Source: Nematostella vectensis (taxonomy: Eukaryota > Cnidaria > Anthozoa > Actiniaria > Edwardsiidae). Taken from it: a stretch of DNA of 64,000 bases. Each line of letters begins with the position of its first letter. The stretch's first letter is position 1. Made by a program: the position numbers and the translations under genes. The stretch covers positions 11,681,719 to 11,745,718 of the forward strand of contig NC_064046.1 of the NCBI RefSeq assembly GCF_932526225.1, written 5' to 3'. Below, piece after piece: positions 1 to 13,451 of the stretch. The notes beneath the pieces were generated by a model. The model made no database searches, was not told where the DNA came from, and saw only the letters and a program-made list of their open reading frames with translations.

Positions 1-245
1 TTGGTGTTAAATAAACACCTCTGGCCTAATATCTTTGAAGTGGGGAGATTCATCATGCACCTATGTAGAAATACACCTTCCTGTACTTCTAGAAAATTCC
101 ATCTTTGAATACTGACCCGACCTGTGTTCAAACACAGTTTCTCAGTGAAGCCTGTACCATGTTCTAGTACTTTGTATTCTGACTCAAAATGTTTGCATTA
201 GAGAAGCTTGTTGTTTTCCAATTTTCTTTTTCTATATACTTTCAG

Positions 246-628
246 GTTGCACTGCTGATATAAAATGGAACACGACTCCATTCTATTCCAATTTGGTGAC
301 AAACAACACCCTAGCTAAACTTTACCAAACTCATGCTGAGAGCTTTGGTCTGAAGTATCCTCCAAAATCAGAGCAAGTAAAAATCCCATTTGGGTCGACA
401 GACATGGGTAATGTGTCACACATCAAACCTGCTATTCACCCATACTACGACATAGGTACAGATGTTGCTAACCACACAGCAGAGTTTGCAGAAGCAGCAA
501 AAACAAAGGTAGCCCATGAAAGTACACTTAAGCAGGCAAAGATTTTAGCAATGGTTGCTATTGATGTTATGACTAATAAGTTGGTGTGGGAAGAAGTACA
601 GCAGGATTTTAGGACAGGTGAAAAATAA
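246..628 (+). CDS. PM20D2: Last exon of a PM20D2-like M20 peptidase (partial)
   Basis: The reading frame opens after a TTTCAG acceptor at 240-245 and runs to TAA at 626-628; the first two bases finish a split codon. The encoded 127 or so residues contain GSTDMGNVSH followed by PAIHPYYDIGT, which match the metal-site and C-terminal region of the M20 dipeptidase family, closest to PM20D2 (ACY1L2), a cytosolic dipeptidase acting on dipeptides with basic C-terminal residues. No ATG is used; the exon is internal-to-terminal and the rest of the gene lies left of the window. The tail is lysine and glutamate rich, as is usual for the family. Function is inferred from family knowledge; the exon structure is read directly. 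It could be a close paralogue rather than the orthologue. Confidence 0.8.
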
Positions 629-3275
629 AAAAACATAAGAAATTGGATGCAGTCACCGCGGAAAATGTTGCAATAGTTTCTTTGCTAGTTTTGTGCTCCT
701 TGTGAGTATTTCTAAGGATCTTTCTATTTTTTTAAAGAATTTGCTTTTGTTTTAGTCACTAAATGAAGAATATCATCACCAAGTTTTTATTGGTGTCCTG
801 ATGTCTATGAGAAATGAGTATTTATATAGCATGGAATTAATTATTAGATTTAAAAAAAAGAAAATAGCATTTATTTGTCGATGCAGTTTCTGTTTCTTTC
901 CTTTCCCCAAAAAAACCTCATCAATTGGTAAATTAACAACAGCTAGCTGGTAATAAAATAGCTTTTTATTTTTATCAGCGATGAAAATACTTTACAATTA
1001 TTGGATATTAGTGAAATTTCTGTTATTATATTCAGTTAGATGCTTCGAGATTACTGGCATCCTATGACATGATTTCAATAAGGATATTCCTTGATTTTTT
1101 CTTTGATATTCAGATTTGAAATTGCTTTGATGTTTTACGAATTGACAAATGTGATGGGTATCAATAAAAACAGATCTGCTTCATTGATGTCTTGTAGTGA
1201 AATATGTGTCCGACCAGCAGACTAAAGAAACGTTCAGAAATCACGTGATTTATTTGTATTTTTGAGTTTTGACCAATCACAATACTCGACCGGTTGACAC
1301 GTGCATGGTTTTCAGGAATGGCAACAAAAATAGCTTTTATTTTATTTATATTATTGTGGGTTTTTTTAATTTACATAAATCCAGAATATAAACAAATCCA
1401 TCCTAAGTCAAGACAGCTTCATTCTATTGCTAGCGTTTAAATTAATGTATGGCTGATTTTATTTTCAATATTCAAAATAAACCACTAACCAATGTCGAAT
1501 CAAGGGTCTTTTTCATCCTCGGAAACCCAGGACTTTTTTAGCTTACTATTTCATTCATGAAAGAAAAAGGAAGGAAAAGTTTCCGAAGAAGGGTTTAAGC
1601 AGTCAGCAGGCTTGAAAAAATCATGGACGCTAAATCCAAAATCTAACAGCTAAAGGATATGCAAAAGGCTTGTAGAGTCTCGACTTAATTCTTATACCGC
1701 ATTCACACCAGCATTTAAACCAGTTTAAAGGTGGTCTGATTAAACTGGTTTAAATCTCAATCTCCCAAGAGTGGACGGAACCAAGAACAAAACTGAATAG
1801 ACTGTGCTGTACATGTTACTGAGTTATCATTTAGCTAGTAAGAATTCAGCAAAATGAGAAACTTAACAAATTATCAGGCAAAGAAAAACCTTGTTTAACT
1901 AAACATGGTTTTGGTATGAATGCAGCATAAGTCTCGCACAGGCCCGTGACCTGGTTTTGATGTGAGCATTTTTTTACTCACAAAAACAGCTGCAAGTAGA
2001 GCACAAAAATGCTGTGTTCAAGATCCTTGAATACTCAGTACAAAGTATTTTTCTAATACTCTTTTTTTTTTTCAAAAGAAAGGCGGCACTCCCCAGCGTA
2101 CAGGCCTGTTGCGAGACTAGGCAAAAACCTAATCGAGACCATTTTTTAAACTCTAATTCTAATTGCAAATATAAAAATAATTATTTGAATATACAGTTTT
2201 ATACAATTGCAATGGTTACATTGAAGTTAAACCGTGAATATAAACTTGGCAGATATATTGTCGCTGATTTAAGGATTTTGGGAGAGCCCTTAATAGTGAA
2301 GGCGACAGTCAATTTCTCCTTCCACCACAAAAGATTAGTAAAATGTTTTAAAGAGATTGAGTGAGCATAGAAATAATTCTGGTACGAGATGTGGTTTCTT
2401 TTTCCTAGTGAGATGTTGCCACAAAACAGTGTTTGGTGTTTAGTTTTCAACAGAGATAGAATTTAGCGCTTGAGTGGTCTTTTGACAAGATTAAAAGCGT
2501 CCCGCCAAGGTCCTTTATTTTTTGGCAGGTAGGGAATTGAAGCGTTTGAACCGTGTATGCGACATTAAAAAGCAATACATCCGAATCACTCATTGATCGA
2601 TATCTAACAGAACTTGGAAACGCTTTACTGTGACCTTTTCTGAAAAAGGCCTAATCAAAGCAGGTCTTACTCATCTTTCAAATTATAAAACTGAAATAAA
2701 ACGGCGATCGTTAGCTATGATGGGCTGAAATTTTTGGCTAGAAATCAAAACATGAAAGCGAGTTTTTTCAGTTAAAAATAGAGTTTTAAAGTAGTCCATC
2801 TATCACAAAACGTGTAAATGTATAACAACGAGTTGTTTATCTTTGGATATGGTTTACGTGTGTTTTCGATTGCTTTTCGTAGTTACGGTTGTGATGGTTT
2901 GCTTCGCGATAAATATGATACTACGTGTCGTGATCAAAAAGTCAACAAATCAAGTGCATGTGAATTAAAAGGATAAGGCACGTTTCCGAAAAGTAAACAA
3001 ATTTTTGCATTGACATTGATTGACATGTGACAAAATGTCTTTTCGAAATTGGTTTAAATTTTGACAGAAATTTCTAGATGATATCCCATAGTTCGGATGA
3101 CAATCCGTGTGAAACTCGACACAAGTTTTTTTTCTTGTTGACAATCACGATGTGATATTACTAACGCTACGTGTACAATATACATTTATATTTCAAAGAG
3201 TGATAATTACCTACTTTTGATATAGAAATAATTAGCACTACCTTAAAATAAAGTTGGTACTTGAACTTTTAAATT
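629..3275. other. 3' UTR and intergenic spacer
   Basis: AT-rich noncoding DNA after the PM20D2-like stop. AATAAA-type signals occur near 953 and 1161, either of which could end that transcript. No open frame here has protein-like composition. I see no recognisable element in the remainder. Confidence 0.5.
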
Positions 3276-4121
3276 TCAAATCCCAGTAAAGTCGATGGAA
3301 GGGCATGTTTGATCTGCGTCTAATGCGAGGTAGTCGTCGAAAGATGGCGTCTCTGGAAGCGACCTTTGCTGAGCCCTTTGTATCTCTGCGCATGATGTTG
3401 TCGTGGGAATCCTCTCCCATTTACTCCTAAAGTTATGACTCCCAGTCTCAGGGACAATTTGCCAAGTTCCAGTTGACGCACCGGTAGCAATATTGCTATA
3501 ATATTCATTGTTTTGCTCTTGGAGCTCGCCACTAATATCTGGGACGTCCCAGTGAAGGTTGCTTTGAAGTGTGCTTTCTTGGAGGCATAGAGGCTCCAGC
3601 TTGGGAGGTGTTCGTGGAGGGGTGAAGTTCACTTCTAGTTGCTTGGAACTGTGTTCCATTGGAAAGTGTAGCATAGGCGGTGAGCGACTCGGAGGTTCGT
3701 TTGGACTTCTCAAAGAGTCATGCTCCGGGTTAACTATATGCGTTTGCTGATGATGTCTCATGTCAAAGATTTCTTCTTCACTGCTGCGACGCTGTTGGAC
3801 AACAGGCGACAGAATCTCCGCCGACGACATCGTCATCATTTCATGGATGTTATCATCTAAGTATGGCTTGTCTTTGATCTTTGATTGAATTTGCCTTATC
3901 TTTTTTCTCGCCAGAACTTGGATATGACTTGCCACTTGCTTTCTTGTTCGCATTTTTCCTGTTTTCATCAGAATGTAGCGCGCGATCAACTCGTTCCGCC
4001 CATACATCTTATCTTTAGTTGATAACATGATCTTTTGCCGTCCGCATGGCGGATAAATAGCAAGTGCTTCTTGAAAACTTTGCTCGATATCACCGGCCCA
4101 AAGTCCTTCTCCCTCTGCCAT
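3276..4121 (-). CDS. TEA-domain transcription factor lacking the YAP-binding domain
   Basis: A single open exon of 281 codons. Residues about 6-74 form a full TEA/ATTS DNA-binding domain, with [31 protein letters not shown] and the helix 3 region [15 protein letters not shown] nearly identical to TEAD/Scalloped. The remaining 200 residues are low complexity (Ser, Pro, Glu, Gln) and contain nothing like the roughly 210-residue YAP/TAZ-binding domain of TEAD proteins. The start is the first ATG of the frame, at 4119-4121, in a strong Kozak context (ACCATGG); an upstream in-frame TGA precedes it without another ATG. The stop at 3276 is preceded by no usable donor, so the short C-terminus looks real. 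It should bind TEAD-type DNA sites but not respond to Yorkie/YAP. A retrocopy origin is possible because TEAD genes normally have introns. Confidence 0.88.
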   Translation of the reverse strand: MAEGEGLWAGDIEQSFQEALAIYPPCGRQKIMLSTKDKMYGRNELIARYILMKTGKMRTRKQVASHIQVLARKKIRQIQSKIKDKPYLDDNIHEMMTMSSAEILSPVVQQRRSSEEEIFDMRHHQQTHIVNPEHDSLRSPNEPPSRSPPMLHFPMEHSSKQLEVNFTPPRTPPKLEPLCLQESTLQSNLHWDVPDISGELQEQNNEYYSNIATGASTGTWQIVPETGSHNFRSKWERIPTTTSCAEIQRAQQRSLPETPSFDDYLALDADQTCPSIDFTGI

Positions 4122-6996
4122 GGTTGCTTCTGACCTTGGGATTCTTGATGTCTCCTTGACAATTTTACTCTCACTGATCTTTGACCGGGTCAAATCTTCC
4201 CGTGACGCTAAGCTTTTTGATCTTCACAAAGATTCAATAGACATCTTCAAACTTGTTTCCTCGCTGTTTTCTTTCCTTTATAATGTCCTTGATATTGTAG
4301 CATTAAATTCCACCGTCCGGGCAAGCCATCACCATTATAACTAAACTACTATGTGACAGCTTCCTTAAACGAACAAGACCAATAGACTTCGTGTCCGTGT
4401 TTAGCGGTTGTGAGAACTACAGATCCTTCCTCGCTTTTCAGTGATCGCGTCTTATTAATTATTAATGATAGTCGGTAATGGGTGGTAGCCTTTTATTTTT
4501 TAATAGTTGTCCGCGACGGTTGACTAAGTATATCAAATTACAGTTTATCACGGCAGATTGGCTCTTCACATTCAAATGATTTACCAATCCTGTTTATTGT
4601 TAATTTAGAGAGTAAAAAGAAATGAGAAACTCGCGCCCTTTGCCTAGGGTTATGCTATCAATTTCGATCAGACTTTGTTCTCGTGTCCGAATAATTATTT
4701 TGCCACCATTGACAAGTAATTAACCCAGAAAGCGTAAACATACAAGTAGGAAGTGGTAGACCATGTTGATTTGCGCACTGATCTTTTCGTAACCTGAAAT
4801 AGATTACACAAATAAACCAATTTCCCCCCTCAAGTCTTTCAAGGACACCTCTAAACATCATTTTGCAAATATTTTTGTCACAAAGGTTTGATATTTTGAT
4901 GACAGTGTCATGCAAGTGAAGACACCTTCACAAATTATAAAAAGACCAGGAGAATCTTAAAATCTTAAAGCACGTCTTCTGCTAAAGAATGGACATGCTT
5001 ACATACATGCCACCTACATGCATGCCACCTGATTGAGATCCTTACTTTCACGCGGCCTCTTACCCATAGCTATCGCTACAACCATAGAGAGATGATTTTT
5101 TTGTATGTTATTGATTATGCACCAAGTATGTCCGTTACTGACTCATCAGCATTTCTCTTTGCACTAGACTTGTAAAGAGGCCAATAATCATTTCATTCAT
5201 ACGATTTGACGTTTTGCCAAGCGCATATCATGTATTTACATTGCAATACCATAAAATGCACCCTTAGTTACATTTATTCCGATGGCTAGAATGACACATT
5301 TTCTGACAGTACAAATGTTCCGACCGGGCTCGCATTTTTCAATAGGAGTAACTGGAAGATATTTTGTTTACAGGATTTTTAGATAGCATCTTATTTCCCT
5401 AACGACCACTACCCGATTAATTAAGAAACGTGGAGGCGTTCTTGGGCGCTCGTGCTATAGGTGAGGTCACAGGTAAAGTAAATTGGTTTTCTCCGCCTGG
5501 TGGAGATTATAAACAGAAGCCCTCCAACAGGTCCTTGTTCCCCGCTGCCTGGTGACCTAGATCAAGTTCCCCCTCCCTCAGCAGGTCATCATTAGACCCC
5601 TTTCTCTAGCCCGCCCTTTCACTGACTCACCCATTCACAAGAACCATATTGCGGCTGGGAGCGTGAACTTTACTTTATAACTGGCTCATATCAAGGGAAG
5701 CCTAACTGTGATTGTCTTAAGGGAAGCTTTACTATTACTGGACCCAAAGCAGAGTGGATATAATTCTGCTCGACCGTGTTCATGGTTTCTCGTTCACCTT
5801 GTTGCTACGCCCTAATTAGCAAGTCATGCATTGCTTGTGAATCCTTCAAGGGGGTAGGGCGGGGTTTTGATTAATGAGGTCCAATAGTACCTACTCCTGC
5901 TTGACTAACCATGTGAGGACAACCATGCCCTAATTAACATAATTGCTATGTCAGATCAATGGTGGGTTGTTTAGCGTTATAATTAAAATTGCTGATCAAA
6001 AGCCTCATTTTTCTGATTAAAAAGAATCCCATTTGACTGATTGGCACACCTTATAATCTCCATTATCATTTAATTCTTGAACTTTTAACTTTGATTGGCT
6101 TATGCTCTGAGCTATTACCTCTCTGCTTGACCTCTCGTTTAAGGATGAACGGCCCCACTCGACCAGAAGGTCCGCCCAAAAGATAGACAATCTAGTATCA
6201 CTGCAAACTAGGACAATATAGAGTATCTAAGAAATTGTCCGCTTTAAGGTTAACAAGACCTAAATGGATATGGGTCTGAATGATGGTGCAAGAGTTATTG
6301 GTTACACGCCTAAGCAATTCATGCATGTTTGCCATTTGCTTTGTCTCAATTGGCTTATTATTGCCCTGTCAAGGAGCGGTACGTTGCAACGACAGGTGGC
6401 AAAGAAAAATTTAGGAGATTTAGATTTCAGAAAAAAAATCATAGAACACACCAACACTACAACTGACATGAATGAGTAGTGGCTCAGAAATACACAAATA
6501 CCTGTCATAACTATAGATGCACAAAATGTTCACAGGGCGGATTCAGTGAGAATATGAAAGCCTAAGCCATGGAAAAGTAACTAGAAAATAGTGAACAAGT
6601 TTTTTTAATTTCCTTTTACAAACCTTTATAAAAAAAGTATGGACAGTGAGAGTTTTACAAAATAGGGGAAAATGGCACTATTCAAATGCATTTCGCAAAT
6701 AAAACACTATTTTTAGTTAGAGAAGCTGCAAACAATTGCTGAAGCATTAACTAAGTGAATCTACAATACTAAAAAGGGTCGGTCAACATTTGAAGGACAT
6801 GATGACATGAAAATCTTCTCAAAGACTTCATAGACGACTTCTAACAATCCTCGAAATTCAAAGTGTATTCTATGTAATTCCATTAAAAAACACACTTGTT
6901 TTCCAAGGATGGTTTCTAAAGCATCTGATGGAAAAAGTCAAAGAGAAATGCTCAGATCTTTAGGCTCTTGTGCTCGTCGACTTCACGTTTGCCTCT
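4122..6996. other. Intergenic region, no gene seen
   Basis: Long spacer between the TEA gene and the 3' end of the PDI gene. I see no splice-supported coding segment. The stretch 5430-6000 is less AT-rich and contains several TAATTA-type homeodomain cores (near 5811, 5932 and 5980), which is weak evidence for an enhancer and nothing more. Confidence 0.4.
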
Positions 6997-9900
6997 TTAT
7001 AGCTCTTCCTTGCTTTCCATTCCTTTAGCGAACTGCGATAGCACGTTCTTACGCATAATGAACTGGTCTTTCTTGCCTGCACTGATTTGCCCCTCTGTTG
7101 GGTGAAGGAAAAGGTCATGTAGATTAAAACGTGGGTATTACTCTGTACTTTGCAAACATCTGATTGGTAAGGGCAAGTGGGGTCATATAGACCCAATAAA
7201 AAATACTTCGTTGTTATCGGAAAATCTCGGAGTAGCAGTCTCGAGATTGCTACCTACAACAGGGTTGACCTATTTCTTTTGCCCCATGGTTAATTCAATG
7301 TTGCACCCCGTGAGCCGATAGAACCAACAATGAACAAGCACTATCTATCATCGAAACCACCATGGCGCCAGCCCAGTATCCAATCATGGGGCTAACAGTA
7401 CCCAACATTGAAACAACAATGGGGCCAATCCTATATAGCATTAGCTAACAGCCTAACCAACGGTGAACCAGCAATATCCTAAAAACCAGCAACGAATTAA
7501 CGGTATCCAACATTGGAACAGCCACGGGGCTAATATTATGCGACATTTCACCCATCATGGACCAACAGTATCCAAAAATAAACCAGCACTATCTAACATT
7601 GAAACCACCATGGGGCCAAAACTACTTAAACATCAGGGCAACAGTGTCCAACATTGAACCAACAATAGGGCCAGAACTCACCAAGAAGACGTTCAAGTCG
7701 GCTGGTCTCTGTCTGGATGAACGAGTCTCCCTTGGACTGCACTCGCTCCATGACTTTCACGTAATAGGTAGCCATCCTAAACCAAACCACAGCATTAGCA
7801 AATCAGAAAACCAGGGGGAACTGACAAAGTCTAAATATTCAGATAAAAGAGGATCCTCATTCATATAGAGCTCCACCCTCAAAAAGCATTATGTACAACG
7901 GAAAAGGTTTAGGAAGGTTTGACAAGGAAGGGAGGGTGTGTGTTTATTACTTTGGCGCTGTTTTCCCATCAGTGTAACTAGCCTTTGTAATACCGTGAAT
8001 GATCTAATAAACGCCCCCTAACTAAAGAATACCTCCTATCTAATGAAAGCCCCCCTAAGCTTACAATGAACGCCCCTCTCTAACATTGTTATATTTTCAT
8101 AGTTTGTAAAAAATGCTCCACTCTAATAAACGCATCCTTTTATTAAATCATTTACGGTAATCTAGGATACTAGAATTCTAGATACTGCAACAGCAAAATG
8201 CATCATAGGTTACAAGCACGTTGCCAGGAATTTGAGCAGAAGGGGAGGGGTTGGGTGGGGTGACGTAGGTGTCACTGACCCATTTAGCGGACCATTTTTC
8301 TTTGGTTTCTTTTCATAGCTTACAGGGAAACTCAAATCTCTGAATACTTACTTTTGGTCGTCTTGTTTATCCACAGCAGATTTAGCATTGTTATAAACAT
8401 TATCACGGCCATCCTAAGGAAAAATCATAACATACAGTTTTCTGACATCGCATACAACCAATGTAAACAGATGTATCAAACAACACACAAGAGAAACCAT
8501 AAAAGCTAGGAAAGCTACCTTGTTCTTCATGAACTCTACTGCAAATCCATCAAAAGCATTGATTCTTCCAGCCTGAAAGGGAAAAAGGTGATTATTACAA
8601 ATTTGAAATTCAGTTCCCCATCAGCTAAATGGTCATATTTTAGTTAGCCCACAGAGCAAGCCCAAAGGAGATAAACAAACTGGCCAAATCCCAATCATTA
8701 TAGGGGAAGAAAAGTACAAAAGTCTACAGCCAGCTCTATGTTACCATACACCTTTAAGCTTGTGCAGGCTGTTTGTTTGTATTTCAAATAAGACCCAGCA
8801 CATGACCATCTCAGAATGAGCTCTGTGCATAATATCATATTTTTTAATGGTTCATTGAGGTGCCTGGCATAGGCAACAAAAGATGCAAATGAGAATAAAC
8901 ACTAGCAACATACTTCTTTAATTCAATCACAGGCTAGTTTCAATTACCTGTTCATTCAGTCCTCCACCAGGTGTCCGTTTGGTTCCACATTTCTCATTCA
9001 TGAAGTCCACAAATGATTGTTCATCACGTCCACTAGAATACTAACATAAGCAGATTTTAAATACCTGTTTCTTGTCAATATTAATGCAACAAACATGAAC
9101 CCAAGAAAGAAAACCCCCAGAGTGCCATGCACAGGCCCATGCCAAGGCTTTTTATGGGGGAGAGGGGAGGGGGTGAGAAGCCAAAAAATCATATTGCACC
9201 AGCAGAAATGGCTCTCTACTATTAGATTTTCTTTATTTAAAAATGTGCTGTTTTATGTTCTATAATACATAATTCCTAAGTTTGTTAGAGGGTTTGGGGT
9301 GCATGCATGCATACATAAGCACTTTCCTACCTCTTCTCCGTCCTTGTTGGTTTTGGAAAAGAACTTGAGGGTGGGGTACCCACTTACTCCATACCTAATG
9401 TGCAAATAACAAGAACTGTCTTAAACATTCTTCTAAAAGAGTAAAGGCATGTGCACTTCTTATATGCACTTCTTTTTGTAGGCTTCTGACACATATGTAC
9501 TCACTTTTGGCCCAGGGCGGAGTGAGCATCGGCATCAACTTTGGCAATAACACACTAAAAATAAAAATTGAGAAAAAAGTCAACAAAATCTAATCCAACC
9601 AGATCACAGGCTATTCAATTGCTAGAGGTTTAGGATATTTATGTTTGCAAAGCAGAGCTTATTTTTTTAGGTAAGAATTTCCTCCATCTCTGCAAACTCT
9701 AATATGATAATCTATGTTAGCATACTTACATTTGGTTCATTTTTGAAAGCTTCACCAACTTTTTCATAAACTGGAGCAAGATTTTTACAGTGACCACACC
9801 CTGTTAAAACAACAGTTAGCACAATCAATGACAATAATTATTATCCAATTAGTGGCTGAAAAAAATATTAATGCAATAAAATGACTGGTATCATCCATAC

Positions 9901-12900
9901 AGTAGATCAGATAAACTTGTGGTAGGATATCAAAAAGCAGGTGAAATGGGTAAACAGTATCAAAGTGCTCGAGTGTACATAAATGTTCTTGCTTACGAGA
10001 TACTCCATCTTAGTAATTTTTCATTATCTCTGTTGGATGCAAGGTTGGTAACTTCGCATTGCAATGCAATGATTCAAGAATAAGTGTTTGAAATTAAAAG
10101 ACTAAAAGATAGTAACAAAGAAAAGAAGTGCCTCACAGCCACAGAAGTTTTAACCCTAAGCCAGATTTAGCTTTTTAGGTCTTTCCTAGGCTTCCAAATG
10201 TTGCTGTTGTTAGAGAATCAAATTAATTTTTGGTCCACAAGAACTCACGGCACTCTTAAGGAATGTAAACATATAAAACAGCACTGCATAGTTTGTGCTA
10301 CGTAGAACAAGCATTATTTTAGAAGGAGTCCTCCCCCTTCTCTGAATCGTAAAAGAGTTGAGGTCAACAGCAGTTTGTGCCTTCAGATAGGTACTTACAA
10401 GGTGCAAAGAACTCCACCAGAACATTGTTATCAGGGTTCTTGACAATCTTATCAAAATTGGATTCATCAAGATCTGCGACAGCTGATGGGATGACAGGCA
10501 CTCTGCCTCGAACACCTGGAATAAAAATAGGCCCGTAAAATGTGCATGTAGCTACTGCAGCAAGTATTTACAACTGTAATGCTATCATATATCTCTAGGC
10601 TATTTCTTAGTATAATCATACTATAAAAGGAATTGTTTCTATGATTTGTTACAGTGATCTACAATATCCCATAATATTAAAACATCATTTGAAAAAAAAA
10701 TGTGTGCAAAAAAGGCATTCATCTGGCAGGTAAAATCTTGGTTAAAAAGACTTATTTGACATTCCTTGATTTAAAACTCAAGGCCAAATTTAAGTGTCCT
10801 GTTTCTGTGTGTTTGGTGATGCAAAATTATGCATATATACAAAGAAAAAAAGGGAAATATATATATTTTTAAATAATTGGCCAGGTTTGCATGTGAGTCA
10901 TGACTGACTAACCTTAAGGGAATACTAGGTATATACTTACCAGTTTTTTCTTCAATAAATTTTATAAAGTCATTGATGTCACGCCCACCATTGTATCTGC
11001 AAAAAAGTAATAAAGTCACAAAATAGGTTACCTTCTTAGGAGTAGAGCCCAAATTTGCCAATGCTTTTTTAGAACTATAAAACATAGTACAAGGAGAGTG
11101 GGGTGAGGATAGCTGGTTCTCATAAATATGCCTCAATTAATAAAAAAAAAATCACTAACTCTTTTAAGAAAACATGAGAGATGTATGTTTCTATTTAGTT
11201 AATTTATAAGCATGACCCATTTCCTAAGGAGGTGCTGCTGTTTTTTAGATGGCAAAAACGGGGGTTTGGAACCCCCCTCTCAAAAGATTCTGTCACATGT
11301 CCTGGATGATATCCTTTATGTAAGGTGAGCAGATTGCGTATTATTAAGTTGAACTTTTTAAACATAGTACCTGGATCTCCCTGAGTCTTAAATAGTCACA
11401 AGTAATATAATCTTGATCACTTACTCTTCTGGAGTGGTGCTTCCTTTAGGAAAATACTTGATGGTAGGAAATCCTTTAACATCAAATCTTGACCCTAAGT
11501 CCCGATCCCCATCAGCATCCACCTTGGCAATTATGACGTCACTTGACTGGGTATAGGCTTCACCAAGCTGTTCATAGGTAGGGGCGAGCTGCTTGCAGTG
11601 ACCACACCCTACAGATATCAAACAATTAACTTGCCTATTTAACACAAGGTTTCGCAATAAATGGGAAAGCTCCTTCCACCCCCGGGCTCAAGAACAATCA
11701 GTTATCAATCAGCCGTCAATGAGTCAACATGTCAGGACAATTGCTTTGAGCGCTAAATTCAAATTTCATATTCTAAACCAGAATAAATATAATTCCTAGA
11801 GTTGTCTATCTAAATATGTTTCTATCTATCGTACAATAATGCTATACCAAGCTGTGTGTGCTCTAAAATATGAGCATTTTCATCACAGAGCATTCCCTTT
11901 TTATAGCGGAACCTCGTGTTCAAAGCACCACGTGAAACACCACACCACACTTTTTTTTAAATATGAGCCAGACCCTGAACTAGAAGCTTCCACTCTTTCC
12001 AAATACAATGAGATAAAACCAAAAAAAAAACATTTAAAAAACATTGTCAGAGCAAATGGACCAGATTAAAGGTTACTAATTATTCACAAATATAAAGGTT
12101 ATAAATGAAGTCCAATGATGCCAGAGCCAAACACTGAAGGCCTAAAATTATTATAATTGATCCCATTGTCCTACATACACAAGATGATCGATTTCATAAA
12201 ACCTTTCTGACTTAAAACTGCTGTTTGCCAATCTTGATTTGTTGTTTGCACTGTTAATGTTATTTGAAAAAGGTGTATATTTTGATAGGTAATAGCAACT
12301 GCTTCGCAACATTCAACTTAGGGAAGGGAGCTCTGTAAAAGATGACCTAAATTGAATTAAAGGTAGATTTACCAATTGATATTTGTTCTGCAAGACAAAT
12401 CTTAAATATTTAAATAGACAAGCATGCAGTGGTAATCAAGTGAGAACTGCAAAAAGTTTTCATATATCAAGTTTACTGGGAATAAACTGCATAAAACAAT
12501 AGTTGATAAATAGTAGATGGCAGTTCAGTATTTTCTTTCTCTACAGTTTGCTTTTCTTTAACATCGCCTCTTTTCAAACACACTATATAGATGCCATAAC
12601 TAACACTACAAACAGCTGCAAAACAGAATATATTTTTTTATGATATGATACTGTTTTTAACTTACTTACTGGTATTAAAAGCTAGAATCTAGAGGAAAAG
12701 GTTAGGTAAAAAAAATTACAAAGGTTAGGTAGAATAATATAGTTCAGAGAAAATAAAAATAAAGGCATAAACAATATTAAGTAGTAGCACTACTTCTATC
12801 ATTTATGCATACTTTCAAGGCATATTGTGTTAATACAGTAAATGGCAGAGTCAAATGTATTAATTTTAAAATATGATAAAAGTTTCCCCAAATTTGATCA

Positions 12901-13451
12901 TGAGCGTATAAAAATAAACTTACATGGGGCATAGAATTCAACAAGAGCAAACTTTTCTCCATTAACTACCTGGAAAGCAAACAAATGAAGTCAGTTATAT
13001 AATCAAATGGGAAATTCGCGATCCATTAAATTGTAAAGATGAGGTTTATTGTCCGAGCGGGGCCAATCAATAGCGTTGACGTGGAAAGCGCTCTACACAC
13101 TAAATAAAACTTCGAAGAGAATTTGACAGAAAGTTCAAAACTTGTAAAGACGACATTAACATAATAAACACACAAGTGAGAAAATGCCACAGGGAAATTT
13201 CGTGATTTGTTAATAATAAACACAAGCTTTCGGCTTTTTTATGGCTTCCGACTAATGATTAATGACTCCTATGCCGGTTGGAAAATTGATAATAAAGAGA
13301 AAACGTCAACCGCTTTCAAATCAATATCCCTGTAAGTGTTGACTAATACCTCATCAAAATTATCCTTGGTGAGATCAATCACTTTTCCTTGGGTTAACGA
13401 GGAAATCGAGAAAAGGAGAAAGAGGTTGAAGAGAACAGTGCCGGACGCCAT
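6997..13451 (-). CDS. Protein disulfide isomerase with two thioredoxin domains and an ERp29-type D domain
   Basis: Thirteen exons, all GT-AG and phase-consistent, give 363 aa: 13350-13451, 12924-12969, 11425-11608, 10941-10996, 10399-10515, 9730-9800, 9505-9554, 9331-9394, 8948-9040, 8519-8572, 8352-8413, 7682-7776, 6997-7094. Residues 1-22 are a signal peptide. Two thioredoxin domains carry active sites WCGHC at 50-54 and 169-173. From about 240 the sequence matches the helical D domain (ERp29C), with KDQFIMRKNVLSQF near the end. It finishes in KEEL, a KDEL-type ER retrieval signal also used by human ERp29. This a-a'-D layout is that of plant PDIL2 and fungal Erp38. The enzyme should form and isomerise disulfides in the ER lumen. 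It is divergently arranged with the THAP gene. Active-site residues are all present. Confidence 0.93.
7326..7675. repeat. Degenerate minisatellite in the last PDI intron
   Basis: Diverged tandem units built on a core like CCAACATTGAAACCACC followed by ATGGGGCCA, recurring about every 40-60 bp. The array runs up to the splice donor of PDI exon 12 (donor at 7676-7681), so the last unit touches the splice site. Confidence 0.7.
7978..8145. repeat. Degenerate AATAAACGCCCC-type repeat
   Basis: Four loose copies of a motif like AATGAACGCCCC or AATAAACGCCCC spaced 30-40 bp apart, in the PDI intron. It looks like a decayed short interspersed or tandem element; no ends could be defined. Confidence 0.4.
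13063..13084 (+). promoter_or_regulatory. CCAAT plus UPRE-type site in PDI intron 1
   Basis: CCAAT at 13063-13067 is followed after exactly 9 bp by TGACGTGG at 13077-13084, which fits the unfolded protein response element bound by XBP1/ATF6. It lies about 270 bp inside the first intron of an ER chaperone gene, so a role in ER-stress induction is a reasonable inference. Confidence 0.45.

Noticed and set aside
2014-2364. 116-residue plus-strand frame
   Set aside because: Low-complexity, AT-driven composition, no recognisable motif, no splice or promoter context.
7463-7868. Overlapping plus-strand frames
   Set aside because: They run through the degenerate minisatellite and antisense to PDI exon 12, with no independent support.
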